Of a stretch of 19,953 bases of DNA, positions 1 through 7,247 are shown one piece after another. This DNA is from JAYRGC01 sp041908065. GTDB taxonomy: Bacteria > Pseudomonadota > Alphaproteobacteria > UBA9219. The stretch spans positions 1 through 19,953 of the forward strand of contig JAYRGC010000019.1 of assembly GCA_041908065.1 (NCBI GenBank). Reading direction: 5' to 3'. The position numbers were made by a program, and so were the translations under genes. The notes beneath the pieces were generated by a model. The model ran no database searches. It saw only the letters and a program-made list of their open reading frames with translations, and was not told where the DNA came from. The stretch's first letter is position 1. Each line of letters starts with the position of its first letter.

Positions 1-127
1 GTTTATGTTTTTTTTTTTTCATAGGCAACCCCGGGGGGTCGGGGGGTTTGGCCACCCGACCCCGCGGCACGCCAGCCAGTGTTTCTCGTGTCCCGCTGCC
101 CCCTTCGACAAGCTCAGGATACTGCTA
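1..127. other. Noncoding end segment with T-run and G/C hairpin
   Basis: No gene is seen in this stretch downstream of rsmB. It has a run of T (positions 9-19 and nearby) and a strong inverted repeat, GGGGTCGG (35-42) with CCGACCCC (56-63). For minus-strand transcripts leaving rsmB the hairpin is followed by A-rich rather than U-rich RNA, so it is not a standard intrinsic terminator. The phrase CTTCGACAAGCTCAGGA near 106-119 resembles a short motif I recall as dispersed in many bacterial genomes; that is recollection only. Confidence 0.35.
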
Positions 128-1438
128 CTATTCTTTCTTCAGCTCCAACACGGCGGCGAAAAATCCATCGGTTCCGTGGGAATGGGGCGTAAGCGACAGA
201 TAAGTCCCCTCGCCCATGGGAAGCGAAACGCCGGATATGGCGGAATTAACCAACGCCTCGGAAACCGGTATCGCGGCGAATTCGGGATGCTCCGCCAAAA
301 AAGCCTCTATCCGGCGTTCGTTTTCCTCCGGCAAGAACGAGCAAGTGGCGTACACCAGCCGCCCGCCCTTTTTCACCAGCCGCGCCGCGCTGTCTAAAAT
401 CGCGGCTTGCAACGGCAACAAGTTTTCCAAACCGGATTTCCGCCATCTGGCGTCAGGATTGCGCCGCCACGTTCCGGTTCCCGAACACGGCGCGTCGACC
501 AACACCCGATCATAGCCCTGCTTGTGCTTTTTCACCCAAGGATCGCGCTCGCTTTCCAGTATCCGGCTTTCGACGTTGTGGAATCCCGCTTTCCTGATGC
601 GTTCACTTCCGCGCTTCAGCCTGCCGCCGATCACGTCGCAAGCCACTATGTGGCCGCGATTTTCCATCATGGCAGCCATGGCCAAGGTTTTTCCGCCCGC
701 TCCGGCGCAGAAATCGACCACGCGCTGCCCCGGGCGCGGATCCGCCAGCAAGGCCACCAGCTGCGATCCTTCGTCCTGTATCTCGAGGCGACCATCCTTG
801 AGCATGGCGATATTGTTCAAATCAGGCCTGTTCGCTATGCGGATGCCGAATGGGGAAAAGCGGCAAGCCTCGGCCTGAAATCCGCAGGCCTTCAATTCAG
901 CCAAGGCCTCGTCGCGCTTTATCTTGAAAGAGTTGGCCCGCAGATCCAAGGCGGCGGGGCGCAAAAGAGCCGCCATCTCCTTTTTGAACGCGCCGCCGAA
1001 ACGCGCGCGCAAGCCTTCCTCAGCCCAGCTTGGGCATTCGACTTCGACCGCTTCCGGCATGTCGGGATGCGCCAAGGTATGGCCGGAAAGGCTGCGGGCA
1101 AAGGCCATCTCTTTCGCCGTCAATTCCTGCGGAGCGAACTTGCCGCCGCTGCACAGCTTGGCAAAATCTTCGCCTTTCTTCCCCTCGACTAAAAGCGAAT
1201 ATGCCATCGCCAAGGCGACGGGAGAAATATCCGCGCCGTATTTTTCGCACCACCAGCCCAGCCTCGCCCGATGGCGCATGATGTCATAGACGTTAGAAGA
1301 AATCGCGGCGCGATCCTTCGATCCGACATAACGGCGGGCGCGGAAATAACCGCTTACGGTGGCATCCGCCGGATGGGATTGATCGCCCAAAGCCTCCAGA
1401 ATTTCCAAAACCGCTTGCAACCGCGCCGAAGGGGTCAT
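128..1438 (-). CDS. rsmB: 16S rRNA (cytosine-C5) methyltransferase, RsmB family
   Basis: This is a SAM-dependent RNA m5C methyltransferase of the RsmB/NOL1-NOP2-Sun family, expected to methylate 16S rRNA (C967 in E. coli). The 436-residue protein has a SAM-binding motif I (DFCAGAGGKT, about residues 242-251), motif IV DAPCSGTGTWRRNPD with the Pro-Cys pair near 317-318, and motif VI ATCSFLPEENE with the second conserved Cys near 366. These two Cys are the resolving and catalytic residues in the family. The N-terminal part is a short, diverged NusB-like region. I chose the ATG at 1436-1438, although the frame stays open 32 codons further upstream. This start begins MTPSARLQAVLEILE and overlaps the stop of the upstream gene as ATGA, so translational coupling is likely. 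It is the last gene of the prfB unit. The family is very likely; the exact target base is inferred. Confidence 0.9.
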   Translation of the reverse strand: MTPSARLQAVLEILEALGDQSHPADATVSGYFRARRYVGSKDRAAISSNVYDIMRHRARLGWWCEKYGADISPVALAMAYSLLVEGKKGEDFAKLCSGGKFAPQELTAKEMAFARSLSGHTLAHPDMPEAVEVECPSWAEEGLRARFGGAFKKEMAALLRPAALDLRANSFKIKRDEALAELKACGFQAEACRFSPFGIRIANRPDLNNIAMLKDGRLEIQDEGSQLVALLADPRPGQRVVDFCAGAGGKTLAMAAMMENRGHIVACDVIGGRLKRGSERIRKAGFHNVESRILESERDPWVKKHKQGYDRVLVDAPCSGTGTWRRNPDARWRKSGLENLLPLQAAILDSAARLVKKGGRLVYATCSFLPEENERRIEAFLAEHPEFAAIPVSEALVNSAISGVSLPMGEGTYLSLTPHSHGTDGFFAAVLELKKE

Positions 1439-3234
1439 CGCGCATCCTCCGAACTTTCGCGTTTCCACCACGTCTCCAAAACAGGGCCATACAACGGGAT
1501 AGCCTCCGGATGCTGCAGTCGTTCGCGCCACCACGCTATTTGATCCGCGCCTATATGGAAAAGCAGCACGGCGTAGTTTCCGGCCAGAAGCGCGGCGTCC
1601 AAACGACGGACGGCGGCGATTAAATCTTCGCGAGAAGACGCCGAAGGTATCGCCTCTATCAACGCGTCGATATTTTTATCGCGCGCTCCGGCGTAATTGC
1701 GGCTGCCTTGCTGCGAGGCCGCGTCGCTGCCCCAAAAGAAAGCCTGTTCGTTCCCGGGGGAAAGGCTGTTGAACCATTTGCCCATGGTCACGTCGAAATC
1801 GAACTCGGCCATTCGCGCTTGGAACTGCGCGCTGTCGACGACGCGAACCCTCGCCGATACGCCCAGCCGTTCCATTCCCCGCGACCACTCCAAGGCCAGC
1901 TTTTCCTCGACCGGATCGCTCAGCATTATCTCTATGGCTACCTTGGCTCCCGAAGGCGAGCGCAGCTCCTCCCCTTTCAGCTTGTATCCGGCGTTCTTCA
2001 GCATGGCCGACGCCCGCAAAAGGCGATCGCGGAAACTCTCGCCTTCGGCAGCTTCGGCCTCCCGCCCCGAATTAGCCGCCAAGTCCGAATTGGGGAAAAA
2101 ACTTTCAGTCCGGCGGTAAAGGCCATGGAACAGCGAGCGGTTTACCCACTCGCCGTCGAACGCCAGCCCCATGGCCGCCCGCAAAATCGGATCCTTTAAA
2201 AGGGGGCGGCGAGTGTTGAAAATAAACCCGTGCGCCGCCTCGGTGCGGCGATGGGGAAACGTCTCCAGCAGCAAACGTCCGTCGGCGGCGGCGGGAACGT
2301 CGTAGGACATAGCCCATTTATTGGGATCCGGCTCGCGCCGCAGATCGTATTGTCCGGCGCGAAAGGCTTGCAACGCCACGGTGTCGTCACGATAGAAATC
2401 CACCCGTATCGCGTCGAAGTTGTGCAAGCCGCGCTGCGAGGGCAAATCCTTGCCCCAATAATTCGCGTCGCGGCGATAGGTTATGGATCGTCCGACCTCG
2501 AACTTTTCGACCGCATAGGGGCCGCTGCCCAAAGGTGGCCGCAATGTTGTTTTGTCGAACTCGCGTTCTTTACCCTCCCATTCGTGTTTGGGCAAAACCG
2601 GCATCAGCCCCATTATCAAGGGCATTTCCCTGTCGATGTTCCCCTTCCCGTCGCGCTTGAAGGAAAAGGCCACCCGCAAATCGCCTAGTTTTTCGGCACG
2701 TTCGACTTTGCGGTAATAGGTGCGATGGTTCGGCCTGCCCCGCTCGCGCAACACGTTGAACGAAAACAGCACGTCGTCCGCCGTCAGCTTGTGACCATCC
2801 TGCCATCTGGCGCGGGGGTCGATGTTGAACACGACGCAGGAACGATCCGGAGAAACCTCCACGCTTTCGGCCAAAAGCCCGTAAAGAGTGAAAGGCTCGT
2901 TCCAACCTCTGGCCATCAGGCTTTCGTAGACCAAGGAAAAAGTTCCGGTTATCAAACCATAGGGCGGCTTTCCGCGCACTATGAAAGGGTTGAGGCTGTC
3001 GAAGCTGCCTATCACTCCCAAACGCAATTCCCCGCCCTTGGGAGCGTCTGGATTGACGTAATCGAAATGCCGGAAATCTTCGCCGTAACGCGGCTGGCCG
3101 TGCATGGCCAACGCCCGCAACTTGGGCAAAGGATTTCCGTTCGATCCCACATCGCCGCACGAAGACGCGGCAGCGGGCAACGCCCAAAAGCAAGACGCAA
3201 GCAAGGCGAACAGGACACGGCAAAACGGCGTCAT
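1435..3234 (-). CDS. Extracellular solute-binding protein, YejA-like (peptide ABC transporter)
   Basis: This is a periplasmic substrate-binding protein of SBP family 5 (peptide/oligopeptide ABC importers). It is 599 residues with an N-terminal signal peptide: a short basic start, a hydrophobic stretch and a probable cleavage after ALPAAA near residue 23. The segment HGQPRYGEDFRHFDYVNPDA followed by PKGG and LNPF is typical of the YejA branch, which in E. coli delivers peptides including microcin C. The family features ARWQDGHKLTADDVLFSFN and GSGPYAV are also present. No permease or ATPase genes (yejB, yejE, yejF) lie nearby, so it may use a transporter encoded elsewhere. Its ATG overlaps the TGA of prfB by 4 nt, and its own TGA overlaps the rsmB start. 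Family is confident; the substrate is unknown. Confidence 0.87.
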   Translation of the reverse strand: MTPFCRVLFALLASCFWALPAAASSCGDVGSNGNPLPKLRALAMHGQPRYGEDFRHFDYVNPDAPKGGELRLGVIGSFDSLNPFIVRGKPPYGLITGTFSLVYESLMARGWNEPFTLYGLLAESVEVSPDRSCVVFNIDPRARWQDGHKLTADDVLFSFNVLRERGRPNHRTYYRKVERAEKLGDLRVAFSFKRDGKGNIDREMPLIMGLMPVLPKHEWEGKEREFDKTTLRPPLGSGPYAVEKFEVGRSITYRRDANYWGKDLPSQRGLHNFDAIRVDFYRDDTVALQAFRAGQYDLRREPDPNKWAMSYDVPAAADGRLLLETFPHRRTEAAHGFIFNTRRPLLKDPILRAAMGLAFDGEWVNRSLFHGLYRRTESFFPNSDLAANSGREAEAAEGESFRDRLLRASAMLKNAGYKLKGEELRSPSGAKVAIEIMLSDPVEEKLALEWSRGMERLGVSARVRVVDSAQFQARMAEFDFDVTMGKWFNSLSPGNEQAFFWGSDAASQQGSRNYAGARDKNIDALIEAIPSASSREDLIAAVRRLDAALLAGNYAVLLFHIGADQIAWWRERLQHPEAIPLYGPVLETWWKRESSEDAR

Positions 3235-4353
3235 TGCGCTTCGCCTGCGGTATATCCCTTGATGCGTCCGGCCAAAGAGGCCTGAAGGAAACGGTCTATG
3301 TCACCGTCCAGCACATCTTGGGTTTGGCTGGTTTCCACGCCGGTACGCACGTCCTTGACCATCTGATAGGGTTGGAGAACGTACGAGCGTATCTGATGTC
3401 CCCAAGCTATGTCGCTTTTTTCGGATTCCAGCGCGGCTGCCGCGTCCTCGCGCTTTTTCAGCTCCATTTCGTAAATCTTGGCCTTCAGCATCTCCATCGC
3501 CTTGGCGCGGTTTTTGTGCTGCGAACGTTCCTGTTGGCACGCCACCACTATGCCGGTGGGCAAGTGGGTGAAACGCACCGCGCTGTCGGTCTTGTTGACG
3601 TGCTGGCCGCCCGCTCCGGAGGCGCGGAAGGTATCGACCTTAAGATCCTTCTCGTTCACCTCGACGTTTATCGAATCGTCGACGACCGGACTGACCGCCG
3701 CGCTGGCGAAACTGGTGTGGCGGCGAGCGTTGGAATCGTAAGGGCTTATCCGCACCAAACGATGCACGCCGGATTCGGTCTTCAACCATCCATAGGCGTT
3801 GTGGCCGCTTATTTGCACGGTGGCGGATTTTATCCCAGCCTCCTCGCCGCGAGATTCGTCCAAAAGCTCGGTCTTGTAACCGTGTTTCTCCGCCCAACGC
3901 AGGTACATCCGCAACAGCATTTCCGCCCAATCCTGAGCCTCCGTGCCGCCCGCGCCCGAGTTTATTTCCAGATAGCAGTCGTTGCCGTCGGCCTCTCCGG
4001 ACAAAAGGCTCTCCAACTCCCGCTGCGCCGCCACGTCGCGCAAGGCGAACAACGCGCTTTCCGCTTCGCCGATCATCGCGGCGTCGCCCTCTCCTTCGGC
4101 CATGCCCAGCAATTCGACATTGTCGCGCAAGCCGTTCATAACGGCGCGGCAATCCGTCACCGCCTGATCCAGATGGTTGCGCTCGCGCATGATCTTGCGC
4201 GCCTTGTCAGGGTCGTTCCAAAGATCGGGGTTTTCGGATACGGAGTTCAGTTCATCCAATCTGGCTACGGCATTGTCGTAGTCAAAGATGCCTCCTCAGC
4301 AGCTCCAGCGACTTTTCAATAGCCGCCACAGCCGCCTGCACTTCAGCGCGCAT
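3231..4353 (-). CDS. prfB: Peptide chain release factor 2, with programmed +1 frameshift
   Basis: RF2 terminates translation at UGA and UAA. The coding region is split. A 23-codon first frame starts at ATG 4351-4353 (MRAEVQAAVAAIEKSLELLR...) and ends in CTT TGA C at 4287-4281. A +1 slip on CTT continues as GAC TAC GAC and joins the long frame, giving about 373 residues, close to the 365 of E. coli RF2. Upstream of the slip site is AGGAGG, an internal Shine-Dalgarno stimulator, as in the E. coli prfB signal. The GGQ motif is near residues 248-250. The stop-recognition tripeptide near 203-205 is SPY rather than E. coli SPF; from memory this is usual in alphaproteobacteria. AAGGA precedes the ATG. 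A gene caller would probably start at the TTG at 4259 and miss the first 31 residues. The stop is TGA and overlaps the next gene. Confidence 0.95.
4281..4296 (-). promoter_or_regulatory. prfB +1 frameshift site (autoregulation)
   Basis: On the minus strand this reads AGGAGGCATCTTTGAC. AGGAGG is an anti-SD-pairing stimulator, CTT is the slippery codon, TGA is the in-frame stop read by RF2 itself and C is the weak-context base. Known mechanism: low RF2 lengthens the pause at UGA and favours the +1 slip, so RF2 controls its own synthesis. All elements match the classical arrangement. Confidence 0.95.
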
Positions 4354-4437
4354 GTTCTGTTTCCTTCGCAGTTAAAATAGCAACACCACCCCAGCAGCCC
4401 GCCAACGTATTGGCATCCGCCAAGAATAGCAACCGGT

Positions 4438-5679
4438 TTAACGTCCGCTGCGGGAACGAAGCCGCTCAGGATCCAGCGACAGGTTACGCATGATCCTAGA
4501 ACTGCTGGAAATGGTGGGAATATCCGTTCCGTCGACGTTAACCACCAACCCGCTTATGTTGCCTGCGGTAAGGCTTAATTCCTTGTCCACCGGAACCCTA
4601 TAGCTGTCGCCCGGGCGTAAAACCTTGGAAAAAAGCTGGTTACCGTCGGGATCAACCACCATTACCCAACTTTCTTGCTCGGCTCGCAAAACCACGCGAG
4701 GACGAACGGTATCGCCATAAACTCGACCCGATGGGGCGACTATCGCCTTGTCCGGCACGGGGGGAGCGTTTTCCGCAGCGGGAGATGGCGACGGCGTCGC
4801 CGCCGTAGGCTGCGGTTGTTGCGGCACCGTCGCTTGAACGGAAACCGACGGCGAAACGACCGCCGCAGGAGGAGAAGCAGGCGCGACAACCGACGGCCCC
4901 GACGATGTTGGCGGCTGGGAAGTCGCGGCGGATTCCTGCTCCGGAATCAAGATTGAGGAATGGGTTGGCAATGAAGGAGCCGGCAGCGAAGAAGTCGCCT
5001 CGACCTGAGAAGTCGGGGTCTGAGGTTGGAGCTGGCTCTGGGATTTTTCGCTCGCGGAAACCGGAAGCGGCGGATCGACCGGACTGCCCTCCGGCTCGGA
5101 GGAGTTGTACCACATGAGATAGATCAGAAACGCCGCGAACGCGGCTCCGGCCATCAGCATGGCCGTCGGAGCGCGCCCCTCGGAAATCGGCTGCGGCATG
5201 GTAAGCTGAGGCTTTTTCCGCCGCCCTTCCATTTCCTGACGATAAAGATCTATCGCTTCCTTGCCGTTCATCCCCAGATATTGGGCATATGACCTGATGA
5301 AGCCGATGGCGTAAGCGTCGGCGGGAAGATCGTTATAACGGCTGTTTTCCAACGCCCATAGGAAAGAGGGGCGGATGCGGAGGTAATCCGATATTTGCTC
5401 TATCGGTTCGCGCCGCCTTTCCCGCGCGCGCTTGAGAATATCGCCCAACCGCTCGCGGCGAGGCGTCGCGATCTCAGGCGCGCCGCTTACTTGCTGCGAC
5501 AATGATTGTGGGAAAAACTGTTGCGCCTGCGGGGCTTCCCCCATGGATCGGGAAGTCGCCTCCACCGGATTGACCGGCCACACCGGCGCGTTCATGTGCG
5601 CGATGGCTTCCTGTTGCCCCGCGTCGTTTTCGAAAGAAGATTCCGGCGGCGCAGGCCGGCGGCGTCCCGAAGCCGTCAT
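4438..5679 (-). CDS. rodZ: RodZ-like protein: helix-turn-helix, one membrane helix, DUF4115
   Basis: This is probably the cytoskeletal adaptor RodZ, which links MreB filaments to the cell-wall elongation machinery, or a close relative. The 413-residue protein has a non-conserved N-terminal tail, then a HTH_25-type domain at about 77-150 (ERLGDILKRARERRREPIEQ). One hydrophobic helix follows at about 172-190 (AMLMAGAAFAAFLIYLMW). A Pro/Ser/Ala/Gln-rich periplasmic linker spans about 195-330. The C-terminal DUF4115-like domain (ESWVMVVDPDGNQLFSKVL, then GDSYRV and LTAGN) completes it. I chose ATG 5677-5679 because GAGGA sits 8 nt upstream; an open extension to 5796 lacks such a site. The N-terminal tail before the HTH (about 75 residues) is longer than in E. 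coli. In many alphaproteobacteria rodZ precedes ispG, but here it precedes prfB after an 84-nt gap. Confidence 0.82.
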   Translation of the reverse strand: MTASGRRRPAPPESSFENDAGQQEAIAHMNAPVWPVNPVEATSRSMGEAPQAQQFFPQSLSQQVSGAPEIATPRRERLGDILKRARERRREPIEQISDYLRIRPSFLWALENSRYNDLPADAYAIGFIRSYAQYLGMNGKEAIDLYRQEMEGRRKKPQLTMPQPISEGRAPTAMLMAGAAFAAFLIYLMWYNSSEPEGSPVDPPLPVSASEKSQSQLQPQTPTSQVEATSSLPAPSLPTHSSILIPEQESAATSQPPTSSGPSVVAPASPPAAVVSPSVSVQATVPQQPQPTAATPSPSPAAENAPPVPDKAIVAPSGRVYGDTVRPRVVLRAEQESWVMVVDPDGNQLFSKVLRPGDSYRVPVDKELSLTAGNISGLVVNVDGTDIPTISSSSRIMRNLSLDPERLRSRSGR

Positions 5680-5782
5680 AACGCAATTCCTCGACTTAAA
5701 CCGTGGCCTAAATGAATAAGGCCTTTTTCGCCCAAAGGCAAATCGGCGACTCCGCCGTTGCAGGCGTCTTTCATCATTTCTG

Positions 5783-5810
5783 TTTACCTGCGGCATTAAA
5801 ATGTTCTAAT
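5783..5810 (+). promoter_or_regulatory. Putative sigma70 promoter for tRNA-Leu and trpS
   Basis: TTTACC (5783-5788) and TCTAAT (5805-5810) are separated by 16 bp. They match the -35 consensus at 4 of 6 positions and the -10 at 5 of 6. The site lies about 62 nt upstream of the tRNA in the divergent gap after rodZ. It is a pattern match only. Confidence 0.4.
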
Positions 5811-5872
5811 GTGCGCCCCGCAAAGGCGGCAATGCTCGGCGACGGAGCCGGATACAGCACCTGCCCGCCCGC

Positions 5873-5959
5873 GCCCCAGTGGCGGAATCGGTAGACGCGG
5901 CAGACTCAAAATCTGCTTTCGGCAACGAAGTGGGGGTTCAAGTCCCTCCTGGGGCACCA
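5873..5959 (+). tRNA. tRNA-Leu (anticodon CAA)
   Basis: The full cloverleaf can be drawn. Acceptor strands are GCCCCAG (5873-5879) and CTGGGGC (5949-5955), followed by discriminator A and an encoded CCA (5957-5959). The D-arm region is GGCGGAATCGGTAGACGC. The anticodon stem GCAGA/TCTGC encloses loop CTCAAAA with anticodon CAA (5907-5909), which reads UUG. A long variable arm (about TTTCGGCAACGAAGT), as expected for a class II tRNA, precedes the T-arm with GGTTCAAGTCC. Length is 87 nt including CCA. Confidence 0.96.
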
Positions 5960-5984
5960 TAGGCGCGTAGCGGGAAAGCCTCGT

Positions 5985-7010
5985 ATGACACAGCGTAAAA
6001 ACAATCGCATATTTTCAGGCATGCAGCCGACGGGAAACCTTCATGTCGGCAATTATCTTGGCGCGTTGAAGAACTGGGTACGGCTGCAAGACGACTACGA
6101 ATGCATTTACTGCGTGGTGGATCTGCATTCTCTCACCATTCCCCAAGACCCCGAAAAGCTGAAACGCGCGATCCGCGAAACCGCCGCCGTCTATATGGCC
6201 GCCGGAGTGGACACCGAAAAAAGCATCCTGTTCCCCCAAAGCGCGGTATCCGAGCATACCCAGTTGGCGTGGGTGTTGGGAACCCGCGCTCCCTTGGGCT
6301 GGCTCAATCGCATGACGCAGTTCAAGGATAAATCCTCCAAAGGACGGGATCTGGAGCTTTTGGGGCTGTACAGCTATCCGGTGTTGATGGCCGCCGACAT
6401 CCTTATCTATCGCGCCACCCACGTTCCGGTGGGCGAGGATCAGAAACAGCACGTCGAGCTGGCGCGAGATCTGGCCATATCCTTCAACCGCCATTATGGC
6501 GTCGAGTTTTTCCCGCCGCCCGAGCCGCTGATGCTGGGCGAAGCCACCCGCGTCATGTCGCTGCGCGACGGAACCAAGAAAATGAGCAAATCGGACGAAT
6601 CCGATTATTCGCGCATCAACCTGACCGACGACGCCGACGCCATCGCCTTGAAGATCCGCAAAGCCAAGACCGATCCCGCCCCTTTGCCCGACACCATAAA
6701 GGCGTTGGAGGAAAGGCCGGAGGCCGACAACCTCGTCACCATTTTCGCGGCGTTGGCCGACAAGACGCGGGCGGAGGTTTTACAGGCGCATTCAGGACAG
6801 CAATTCTCGGAGTTCAAGAAATCGTTGACCGATCTGGCCGTGGATAAAATCGCGCCCATCACCGCCAGAATGCGGGAATTCATGGCAGATCCGGCGGAAG
6901 TGGATCGCATCCTCGCGCGCGGAGCGGATCGCGCCCGCGCCATCGCCGCAAAACGCTGGAAAGAGGCGTTGGACATAATCGGCTTATGGAATCCAGCCTC
7001 TCCGCAATAG
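5985..7010 (+). CDS. trpS: Tryptophanyl-tRNA synthetase
   Basis: This class I aminoacyl-tRNA synthetase charges tRNA-Trp. The 341-residue length is normal for bacterial TrpRS. The first signature, in the HIGH position, is GNLHVGNYLGALKNW at about residues 17-31. The second is KKMSKSDESD, a full KMSKS loop. Other TrpRS-typical pieces are FSGMQPTGNLHVGN, the CVVDLHSLT segment and VGEDQKQHVELARDLA. The ATG at 5985 starts 25 nt after the tRNA-Leu CCA, so the two are probably transcribed together and trpS mRNA is released by tRNA processing. The region upstream of the ATG (CGGGAAAG) is only a weak ribosome binding site. Downstream is repeat copy 1, whose left hairpin unit begins 35 nt after the stop. 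Confidence 0.96.
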   Translation: MTQRKNNRIFSGMQPTGNLHVGNYLGALKNWVRLQDDYECIYCVVDLHSLTIPQDPEKLKRAIRETAAVYMAAGVDTEKSILFPQSAVSEHTQLAWVLGTRAPLGWLNRMTQFKDKSSKGRDLELLGLYSYPVLMAADILIYRATHVPVGEDQKQHVELARDLAISFNRHYGVEFFPPPEPLMLGEATRVMSLRDGTKKMSKSDESDYSRINLTDDADAIALKIRKAKTDPAPLPDTIKALEERPEADNLVTIFAALADKTRAEVLQAHSGQQFSEFKKSLTDLAVDKIAPITARMREFMADPAEVDRILARGADRARAIAAKRWKEALDIIGLWNPASPQ

Positions 7011-7045
7011 CCTATTCAGGTCTCGTCCGCAAAAATTGCGATGTT

Positions 7046-7245
7046 ACGGCAAAGGCCGTCATTGCGAGCCGCCCCTTGGCGGCGAAGCAATCCATATCCG
7101 TTGCCACATGACTCTGGATTGCTTCGCCGCCCGACAGCGTTAACGCTGTTCAAACTAAAGGTGTGGCGGCTCGCAGACAGCCTTTGGCTGTAACTTCGCA
7201 ATGACAGCCTTTGGCTGTAACTTCACAATGACGGCCTTTGGCCTT
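7046..7245. repeat. Dispersed palindromic repeat, copy 1
   Basis: Outer arms GCGAGCCGCC (7064-7073) and GGCGGCTCGC (7165-7174) enclose two more palindromes. One is a 17-bp inverted repeat, GGCGGCGAAGCAATCCA (7078-7094) with its complement (7115-7131). The other is the 16-nt perfect palindrome ACAGCGTTAACGCTGT (7134-7149). Three 27-bp units follow (starts 7177, 7204 and 7231), each built on ACAGCC TTT GGCTGT; one unit in the opposite sense lies on the left (7046-7059). The copy fills the gap between convergent trpS and the unknown gene at 7248. Confidence 0.9.
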
Positions 7246-7247
7246 GA

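Noticed and set aside
407..1192. Long plus-strand frame inside rsmB (261 codons) and similar frames opposite prfB (3234-4322)
   Set aside because: They mirror well-supported minus-strand genes with family motifs, have no ribosome binding sites and show no recognisable domains; long antisense frames are expected at this GC content.
4400..4430. Terminator between rodZ and prfB (TTGGC ATCC GCCAA hairpin)
   Set aside because: Only 5 bp with no U tract on the minus strand; read-through from rodZ into prfB remains possible.
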